From NCBI GenBank assembly GCA_028386065.3, contig JAKUCV010007130.1, positions 1 to 64,000 of the forward strand: DNA of 64,000 nucleotides. The letters are read 5' to 3'. The notes below the pieces were generated by a model. It was not told where the DNA came from. It was given only the letters and a program-made list of their open reading frames with translations, and searched no databases. Below are positions 44,751 through 64,000 of the stretch, piece after piece. Position numbers and translations under genes: made by a program. The DNA is from Turnera subulata. Lineage: Eukaryota > Streptophyta > Magnoliopsida > Malpighiales > Passifloraceae. The first letter of the stretch is position 1. Every line of letters begins with the position of its first letter.

Positions 44751-45953
44751 TGTTGGCCCAAAGTGGCTAAGAGGGAGGGAGAGAGGGGGAGGGGGAATTA
44801 GCCTTTTCTGATTAAAACCCAATTTGGTGTCTCTAATGCTAAAGTCTTTATGTGTTTGAAATTTGTGTTTAAGAATCCTAATGAACAAACTAATTAACAC
44901 ACAAGGAGGAATGGTTAGAGAAAATTAAACACACGATTTATAGTGGTTCGCCACGCAGGACTACCTTCACTCCTCAAGGATTCCCCCTTGAGATTTCTAA
45001 CTCTCACTATGATGGCTTTTTACGGGTTTAACTAAAAACCCTTAGTACAAGTTTTTCCTTAGGCTAAAGCTCACCTAAGCTTTGCTTTCACTCAGAATAG
45101 GATAATACACTGAAACTATCACTAAGTACAATTCCTTTGCTTTTTGAAAAGATTGCTTCACTAAGTATGTGCACAAGAAAAAGCTTCTCTCTCACTTTTG
45201 CTTCACTTGAGAACTGCAGAATATTGCTGGCTTTTTGCTCTAAATCAGAGTTTCAATATGGCAGTTTTGAGTCTCTCCTTGAATCAACATTCTTTTTAAT
45301 AGATGCAAGATGGAAGATGTCTTTTCAAATTTGATCTTTTGCATGTCCCTCTCCATCCAGCTAGTTTGTCTTCCGAGATGCCAGATTGTCAACGTTCATA
45401 TTACCTGTTGTCACTTTCACGTTCTGGCACGAGACACTCTATTCAACAGCTTTTTGTCATTGTTTTTATTGTTTAACATAGTCCTAGATTTGACCTAGGA
45501 TTTTGAATCCATCTAACATTTGATCCATTTAAGGTAGCTTTTATCACTGATTCAGACTTCTAGAAATGGTAGGATACTAGGTTGCTTGGCTAATAATCAT
45601 AGGGATTAACAAAGCCAAGGTAACATGGGTGCTTTTTGGTGAAAGCGACATCACATGTCCACTAACACCAATTTCAATCCCACTTACTCATCTTCCAAGG
45701 GATTTGATAACGGGTTAGGCATTTCACATGTGAGCTGGAAATCATGTGTTAGACACTAACACATAGGTTTGTCATAATCAAAACCTAGTTAAATCATTTA
45801 ACATATAAAATAATGCAATAATCATTAGTATCATTAATTGTACTTAAAGGCATATTATAACAACAGATCAATGTGTCAATTTAGTGCAAGTATTGTGCTA
45901 GTAAAAATAATTAATTAGCCTTAAACATTTTATTAATCATCATCAGATTCATA
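44751..45953 (-). repeat. 5' LTR of the Sirevirus (1203 bp)
   Basis: Aligns with the left LTR once the artefact is removed. On the minus strand it starts TATGAATCTG (TG changed to TA) and ends GGCCAACA. Substitutions and small indels between the LTRs indicate an old insertion. Confidence 0.9.
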
Positions 45954-45958
45954 TACTT

Positions 45959-47160
45959 TAGGAATACTAGTTTTCTGGAAACTAATCTTAGCAATTACTT
46001 GTCTTTGGGTTGAGCAGTAATTTAAAAGGGAGGAGAGTGTTAATGAAGGAGATGAGATGGCAAGTGGATGATGGTTCTTCTATTAGGATTTGGTGTGATC
46101 CAGGAGTTCTCTCTTTACACGAACTTGGAACTGTGATTTCATAAAATCTATCTTTTCCTTGATATAAGTAAAGCTATCTTCAATATTCCCTTGAGCTTTA
46201 CAAGTTAGCCTGATAAGTTAATATGGCTTCAATCTATCAAGGTAGCCAACGAGGGTAGATATTTTGTTGAATTAGTCTATCATACACAACATTCTAACTC
46301 TTCTCCCCCTCTTCAAATTCTCTATAGCGTCTGTGCTTCTTTTGTTTAGATGCAGGTGTGGAGCATCAAGTGTACACCGAAAGTAATACACTTGATGCGG
46401 AGATCATGCCATAATTCTTTGCCGACAAAGGATAATTTGTTCAAAAGAGGCATATATTCTTCTTGCATTTGTCCCAGATGCCATGAAAAAACCGAAATTG
46501 TGGAACATATACTCTTTTGAGTAGGTTTACAGAGGTTGCTTGGTTCGCAAGCCCATTGTCTTATAAGTTAAGGAGAGAAGATTTTGTAGTTTTAAGGCGT
46601 GCATGCAACACACTATTTTCCAAAATTATGGAAAGGTTGATGAAGGGAAAGTGGTATCTATGATAGTTTTCTTGTGTTGAGAGTTGGGGAAAGCTAAAAA
46701 CAAACTTGTTTTTTATGGTGTCGAGGACCATCCCATAGTTATTGCCCAGAAAGCAAGTGCAACGTGCTAAGAATACTTTGGGGCTCAATAACTTGTTTCC
46801 CTAGCCTCAAGGAATTCTCACCAAATTTCATTACCTCAGAGTGGTCTCCTCCAACGCAAAGTACGGTAAAGAATAATTGTGTGTTGGAATCCATAAGGAA
46901 ATCATTTTCTATGGAAACCATTGTGGAAAGGGATGTGAATGGAACCTTATTGAATAAAGCTGTTACATTTTGCGATGATATTGGAGCTTTTATATCTTTC
47001 TCTACTTTTTTGTGAATCAAGCCGTGTTAAAGGGATTGCAAATCTAGTTGCCTCAAATGCTAGTGTAGGTAGACTAGGTCCGTGCTCGCTATTATCTGCA
47101 TCTAAAGACCTTTTGCGCTTAATGTACTTTGATATATGTATGTATATAGTGTAAATAGTT
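45959..47160 (+). pseudogene. LINE pol relic, C-terminal part (right half)
   Basis: Near 46040-46130 the frames give RVLMKEMRWQVDDGSSIRIW, the standard LINE stretch before the zf-RVT domain; near 46360-46530 LFKRGIYSSCICPRCHEKTEIVEHILF is the zf-RVT zinc-finger part; 46830-46990 (SEWSPPTQSTVKNN..) is the start of the RNase H-like domain. Multiple stops and frameshifts. Together with 32560-33034 it is one old LINE split by the Sirevirus. Confidence 0.75.
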
Positions 47161-48238
47161 TTAATGAATGGAATGTTTTCCATGGTTTAAAAAAACAAAG
47201 CGCAAGTATTATAATCTTACATACAAATTAGAAAAAAGTGATAACCTCACCTAAGCAAAACTAGACCTGGCAAGTATTGTCGGGTCTGTGTCGGGTTGAA
47301 CAGGTAAATGGGTTCTGATTCTTCAACCCGACACAACCCATTTAATAATCATGTCATGTCGTATTTAACCCCGTTTATTATCGTGTCGGATTGGGGTTGA
47401 CACGCAAGTTACTTATCAAATCTGACAAGCCTAAAAATCAATTTGAAATTTTTTTTTATTTTGTGCAAGTTGTCATATTTTTTAAGCAAATAAACATATA
47501 ATTAGATTTTTTCATATATTAAATAAAATTATAAATTATAATGTAATAATATTTTAAAACATTTATAAAAATATTTTTGGCTTTGACCTCAAATATTAGA
47601 TAAGTCTTATATTAAATCTATAAAATATCTATGCCTCAAATATAATCTGGTCATAAACAGATAGCTATCGGGTTGGCAGATCAACCCACGACTTGACCTA
47701 CGAAACTTCGTGTCGTTTCGGGTCGGGTCGATGTATCTAACTAAACGGGTTAAACCCCTTCCTCTCGCTCTCCTCTGTCTCCGCGCTAACCGAATCATCC
47801 TCTTAAATTCGTCCTTTCATTTTTTTTTTAAAAAAATCTCTCTTAAGAATATTGAAACGAGTCGCCAAAAATTTTAAAAGCCCAAAAAAGGAAAACTTAA
47901 AAGCCAAAAAAAAAAAACTACAACGAACTAACAACAAAAAATCACGCACAGGGCACGCTAGCAAGATGTCACCCACACGGCGCACGTTAGCACATCTTCG
48001 TGCTTCCCGCACCGTCTGTGTCAGCTATGGCCCTTCTCTTTCCCTATCCCTTCCCCTTATCCTACGCACACCGACCTTTCTCTCTCGTATTCCATTAGGG
48101 AATAGGGTTTCTACTACTCTTCGTCCCTTTTTTTTACATTTACCAAAATCTCAAAAAAGAGAAAGCCAGTTTCACGTTAATGCTCCTTGACAAATTAGGG
48201 TTTGCTTTCGTTAAGCTCCTCTTCACGTTTTCTGCTTC
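47161..48238 (+). promoter_or_regulatory. Upstream region and 5' UTR of INO80
   Basis: 47270-47770 has many GGGTTGA/CGGGTCGGG words in both orientations, perhaps an eroded DNA transposon. 47880-47950 is A-rich. From about 48040 the sequence is pyrimidine-rich (CTTTCCCTATCCCTTCCCC), as in plant leaders, up to the ATG at 48239. No TATA box is obvious. Confidence 0.4.
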
Positions 48239-59264
<11,026 letters not shown>

Positions 59265-60806
59265 TAATGATGCAGAGTATTGATAGAGCGACGCCTCCTT
59301 GGTAAATGGGTTGCAAGGTTGATTCATCCGGAAACAGGTTCTGGCCTTCCCACTTTTTGAGGTCCTGTTTTCAAGGGATACAGCTCGGAGTCGCTTGAGG
59401 AAAATGCCACCTCGCTGTACTGTAGCATGTATATATAATTCTTTTGGCTGTTGGTTCCAGGTCAACTGCCATACTTCAGAAGACCGGAACCTGTATAGGT
59501 TAGGTTTACTCTTCGTCCCCAGTGTATTAGTAAATACCTCATGTCTTGTAAACCTGTGCTCGCTTTTAAAAAAATGACTTGAGAGCCGGGATACTTTCAG
59601 AATTTTTTTAAATCAGGATATAATTTATAGTCATAATACTCTTGCCTCTCGTGCCTTCTGGCTCACATTGAATGCTACAGTTGTGTCAGCTTGAAGAGCA
59701 TTCTTTTCGAAGGTAGGGAAGTGCCTGAGGCCAGTAATACAAAATAGGGCAATGCTACCATACCCTGGCCATATCCTCGGGTAATTTTACCGGGTTGATG
59801 TGGACAAATGTCATTATTAAATGTGGATGTATGGGGCCGTTATGAATCAAATGTAATTAATGCTCAGCAAAAATTAAATTGGAAAATAGTACCTGTATTT
59901 ATGCATTTTACATTCTATACCCCATTCATTAAATGTCTGGTCTTGTTTTTCACGACGTTTGGCACAATGACAAAGTTTATTAAAATTTTAAAAGTGCAAA
60001 CACTATTTGTTGTAGGCAAAATATTGTTACATTAATTTTTTATTAAAATTTAAAAAATGCAAACACCATTAGTTGTAGGCAAAATAGTGTTACATTAATT
60101 TTTTGTTGCGTTAGTTGACTTTATGGTTTATAATTGATAAAGAAAGAATTTTCATAAACCATGAAATCAGCACAAATGTTAGATTAAGAATTGTGTATAA
60201 ACAAACGACATTTCTCTCAACAAAAGTCCCCGACTCTAGACAACCTTTTCTCAGTCCAATCTGCTTGGTGCACTAGTGTAAGCCATAGGCTCTGTGGTGG
60301 CCAAAGGGCCTTTAGCTTTGTTCATGATATGTTTGTCCGAAGCCTAAGGTTGTTTGTCCGAAGCCTGAGGTAGATTGATTTTAGAAGCAAAATCTTGCAA
60401 AGTCTTAATGTCAACTCATGAGCTAACAAGGTGTTGCGTTTTTTGTTTTGAATAAATATATATGAACTGTCAAATCTCCGCATATAGTATATAAACCGGC
60501 CATGCAACTGATGCGCCACCTACGTTTTGTTGACTGGACAAGATAGTAAAGAGTTTACAACAAGAGACAAAATACTGAGGGTGACAATCACTTGCTTCCC
60601 TTAGCCTAGTTTCAAATAAGAAACTAAGATGATTCTGTATATTCAAGTACCATAGAGGTTCTCGAATCTTGGTGCATTATATCCAACAAAAGAAACATTG
60701 TACTTTGGTCTTACTGGAAAATTCAAAACATTTGGACTGCAAAAAACATACAAATTATAACATAGATCAACCACAGCATCGAAACATGATCACTGCCACC
60801 ACAGAA
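59265..60806. other. Intergenic spacer between INO80 and S-formylglutathione hydrolase
   Basis: The two genes converge here, so it contains both 3' UTRs. INO80-side sequence continues for some 300 bases as UTR-like DNA. No further gene is seen. A short GTTTGTCCGAAGCCT(A/G)AGGT unit is repeated at 60330-60371. Confidence 0.5.
59978..60103. repeat. Tandem repeat, 63-bp unit, two copies
   Basis: TATTAAAATT..GCAAACAC..GTTGTAGGCAAAATA..GTTACATTAATTTTT begins at 59978 and at 60041. Confidence 0.85.
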
Positions 60807-63397
60807 TTACAGTCGAAGAGCTTGTGCATGGTGTTTGATATGATCATCGATGAAACTGGCAATGAAGAAATAGGAATGATCGTAGCCAGGTTGCAGTCGC
60901 AACAGAAGGGGAACATTAGCGCTCCTACAAGCCTCCTCAAACTTGTTTACCAGAAGCTGATCATGCAAGAATTTGTCATCCTCTCCCTGCCCAGAAGCAG
61001 CAAAATGTCAAACAGGACAAGTCAGAAGAGCTTAAACCGAGCAAGGGAGAATCACAGAACCGAGAAACAAGTGTAATAGCAAAATGAACCAACATTAGTA
61101 GCAATAAATAAATCAATGGAATTTATCCTCTCCATTAACATCCACCACTTTAATAAGACTGTAAACCGCGCTCAAAAGGATCACATGATAATTCTTGAAT
61201 TTCTATTTTTGCCTTCAATCCAGTATGTCTTCTGCTAATTGAACATGTTAAAGGATGATAAAATACTAAAGCTCCTAATCTGACACAGAATCCAACATAA
61301 CCACAAGCTATATGATGATTTCTTGACTTTCTTTTTTAATCTTTGCCTTCAATCCAGAGTGCCTTCCGCTAATCGAATATGCTTTTAAGGAAGATAAACT
61401 CCTAATCTAACACAGAATACAAGATAATAGCAATCTTGAAAGTTGAGGAGAACTTCTTATCTACAAATAATAAGAAAAAATAGACAAATCCAAATATCCA
61501 ACTGAGCAATTTATTTGACTCCATTCTTTCATTACGTTGATGAGATATTTATTCAGCTCAGAAGGAATATGCATCGCTTAATATGGCAAGGAAGCACTAG
61601 AACACCCTTGCCATTTTTTTGAATGCTAAATAACCATACTTTAATCCATTATGCCAGCGCATCTGAAAATGCTCCAGTATTTAACAATGTTTACTGAGAA
61701 TCACTCTGAAGAGAAACTTTTGTTCATTCATCTTTAGCAGAATTTCAGCATCCTGATATGCTAATAAACACATGGAAAAAGTTTAAGAAAACCAAACATA
61801 TCTCAATCTTGTTACAAGTTCTCAGACAAGTCTTTGTACAGTAAATACAAAAAGTTAAAATGAGAAGGATCGTTCAAAAATTGAAAAGATAGGTATGAAC
61901 GTTTCACCTGATCAATTAAGATGGTAGCAGAAACGTCATGAAACTTTGAAACCAGGGATGTGGCATCATAATCCTGCATCGTTTTGACATTTCAATCATT
62001 GATCGAAGGAAATTCAAGCAATTCAAATGAAGATGTTGTTTATCTTACCTCCCAGTCGCTTTTATTCCCACCAAGATAATTGGTGAAAGCCTTCTGGCCC
62101 CAAGGGCAGTTGACAGGATTACTGATTGGTGCAAAAGCAGATACTGACTGGATAACGACAAAGTGAAAATGAAAGAGGAATTTAGAGCATATGAATACAT
62201 TGGTAGACTCATTCATGACCCAACAAATAAAAATGAAAAGACAATTCATCCAAATGAAAACAAAGATGGAGTTTGGATAGGATGAGCTGAGGGTTGAATT
62301 CATAAATAAAAAATAAAAATAAATTCATAGAAACTAGAAGTCCAAAATTTCTCACCAAAGGATAAAAGGCTATATGACCCTATACATTCTAAATGACTGG
62401 GTATACTTTTATGATTACCTTATATTTGTCAAGGTTTTTCAGGTAAATTGTTAAAGCACCATGTCCACCCATCGAATGACCAAATATGGAGGCCTTGGAT
62501 GTATCAAGCGTGGAAAAATTATCACTTAGAAGTTTGGGTAGTTCCTTCACCACATAGTCATACATACGCCAATTCTTCCATTTCTCTTGTGTAGCATTGA
62601 GGTAAAATCCAGCACCTAATCAGAAAAGAAGAAAAAAATGAATGAGAGCTCAGATCATTAAAGTCCAAAGGATAACTTCTATGCAGATTTAGTTTCTAGA
62701 TTGATGGCACTGGACTTGAGTGCCAATTCAGTTGCCATAAGAGATACTGTTGCAGATCAGGAAAAATCAAAACCATCCTTCAATGGTCCAAATCTCTTTA
62801 GAATAGCGGGATTAAAAGCCATGTATTTCAGCTCTTCTTCTCTTGATTGATATGAACTTAGCCATTCTTCTACTTTCTAGAAGGTAGGAGGAGTTATCCT
62901 CCTTAATTGATTGGTTTTGTACCGTTAAGTAAGTTCAATAATGAAACAATTGAATTCCTAACAGATGATAAAAAATATTTCATGAGCCCAATAAACTTAA
63001 CCTTTCCAGTAATTATACCTATCAACTCAACAAGTCGCCTAACCAAACAACATTAAAACAAAGACTTTGAACTGAAACAATCAATTATATCTTAACACTT
63101 AGATGAAGAGCTGCATACAAATGTCATAAAAAACACAAACCACGTCTTAATTTGTAAGAAATTAAAGCATTAAATCAAGTCTTTTTGACCATAATTACTT
63201 GAAACGACTTTGAAGACACCATCTGCAATCACGTATGAGAACCAAGTAACTTTGCAAAGGTTAGATATGGTGAAAGTTAATGCCACCCCAAGCTACAGTT
63301 TCGAAACTCGTTCAATTTTTCACAAAAATTAACAGCCCAAGCTGCGTACCTACTCCAAAATCCCAGCTGTCTGCCTCTCCATCCACATTCAGCCCTC
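60807..63397 (-). CDS. S-formylglutathione hydrolase, C-terminal five exons (gene continues beyond the window)
   Basis: Exons on the minus strand: 63397-63350, 62615-62419, 62147-62049, 61973-61908, 60986-60807; phases close and the stop is TAA at 60809-60807. The enzyme hydrolyses S-formylglutathione to glutathione and formate in cytosolic formaldehyde detoxification. Visible: [36 protein letters not shown], nucleophile Ser in [28 protein letters not shown], and the catalytic His in GYDHSYFFI; the acid Asp lies in ILIDQGEDDKF. About 195 C-terminal residues are present. The 5' exons, with the conserved CTDENF region, should lie to the right of 64000. Esterase-D family; identity is firm. Confidence 0.93.
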
Positions 63398-64000
63398 CTG
63401 CATCAGAAAGCAGAAATTTCGAATATTTAAATATAACTAAGGTAACTAGTATTGCAACTCACATTTTTGCACGTTAAAAGAAAAACAACTAAATCATTCC
63501 ATGATGTGGAAAAAAAAAAAAGTTTGGAATCATCAGAAGTAGGATCAATTTTTAAATCTCAAGATCCATTGCTCGAGGAAACAATTCAATATGTCAAACA
63601 TATAGAAAGTTACTATCAAACAACGAAAGGAAAAGTGGTTAGAGGGATAAATTTTGACAACAGTGAAACAAGAATTATTGCTCAGCTCCCACCACAACTC
63701 GCATGAAATGTATCTTATATGAAGAGATTAAGAGAACCGACTAAGCAATACCCGGAAACAGAGGAGGGCTGAGTTACACAAGATCAACAAGAAGAAACCA
63801 AACCGTTGCTTACCCATCAATCCATAACAAAGTAGAACGATGGATAATTCCCCAACAAAAACAACTACCAAACAGTTGAAGAATGCACTAGTTATAAGTT
63901 AAAACGCTTGGGTCTAGATGAATGCGTGTAAGTTCAAGGCTGAAACAGAGAATTGACAAAGCCTGCATGTTAAAATTATTACTCGCAAAGACTTACAATA
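63398..64000 (-). other. Intron of the S-formylglutathione hydrolase gene, window edge
   Basis: No exon of the family can be recognised here. On the minus strand the last bases of the window read TATTGTAAGTC, a possible splice donor, so an upstream exon may end right at the edge. Openings on the plus strand (63280-63706) show no known protein. Confidence 0.4.

Larger units (their letters stand above)
33035..45953 (-). mobile_element. Degenerate Ty1/copia retrotransposon of Sirevirus (SIRE/Maximus) type
   Basis: Minus-strand order: 5' LTR 45953-44751, PBS 44748-44734, gag, protease region, integrase (with a MITE inside), RT, RNase H, an extra proline-rich ORF region (39134-37248), repeated polypurine motifs, 3' LTR 36669-33035. 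The integrase start (WHRRLEHAHHEL, LELLHLDLFGP), the gag core (VAHEGTNQVKESKMN) and the env-like region after RNase H are typical of Sireviruses. Many frameshifts and stops make it defective. Apparent length is inflated by the assembly error in the left LTR. Confidence 0.88.

Noticed and set aside
47270..47770. A palindromic GGGTTGA/GTCGGGT-rich region as a DNA transposon.
   Set aside because: I could not find matching ends or a target duplication; left as a note in the INO80 upstream entry.

Overview
The window is nuclear DNA from a flowering plant, most likely a dicot. Four intron-containing plant genes sit in a matrix of nested retrotransposons. The genes read as plant orthologues: a secreted alpha carbonic anhydrase, a Gly/Pro/Tyr-rich penta-EF-hand protein, the INO80 chromatin-remodelling ATPase, and S-formylglutathione hydrolase. 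Their introns have GT..AG ends and all splice phases close. I cannot name the species.

Layout. 1-9124: repeats of one LTR-retrotransposon family. A minus-strand, pol-less element has a 3.03-kb 5' LTR (6095-9124), a PBS, a 2.6-kb internal part, a PPT and a broken 3' LTR (2453-3476). The 3' LTR is abutted by an oppositely oriented family member (1-2452). The internal part carries two ORFs antisense to the element (3662-4039 and 5162-5845); the second contains part of an endonuclease/exonuclease/phosphatase-like domain. 9125-11032: three tandem copies of the carbonic anhydrase promoter/first-exon region, the first truncated by the LTR element. 11033-13089 (+): alpha carbonic anhydrase, 7 exons, 277 aa. 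14548-16015 (-): penta-EF-hand protein, 4 exons, 279 aa, convergent with the anhydrase.

17252-28546: two related relics of a retroelement ORF1 (DUF4283 plus zinc knuckle), one on each strand. The plus-strand relic is split by a complete 7.6-kb Ty3/gypsy element (18378-25965, minus strand, TSD AATGG). That element's pol ORF runs into its 3' LTR, as in the CRM clade. 29098-29228 is a tRNA-derived SINE with matching A and B boxes and long target-site duplications. 32560-33034 and 45959-47160 are two halves of a LINE pol relic, split by a degenerate Ty1/copia element of Sirevirus (SIRE/Maximus) type (33035-45953, minus strand, TSD TACTT). A Stowaway-like MITE (41945-42521) lies inside its integrase. 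Its left LTR holds an assembly error: a run of N, 1.8 kb of foreign repeat, and an exact 194-bp duplication.

48239-59264 (+): INO80, 23 coding exons, 1535 aa, with a TIR-bearing element in intron 10. 60807-63397 (-): S-formylglutathione hydrolase, convergent with INO80; only its last five exons are in the window.

The four genes do not form an operon or pathway; they are ordinary neighbours separated by transposon insertions. The points most worth a second look are: the antisense ORFs in the pol-less LTR element; a repeated dyad motif in that family's LTRs whose two arms change together; the triplicated carbonic anhydrase 5' region; and the shared, non-canonical primer-binding site in three different LTR families.
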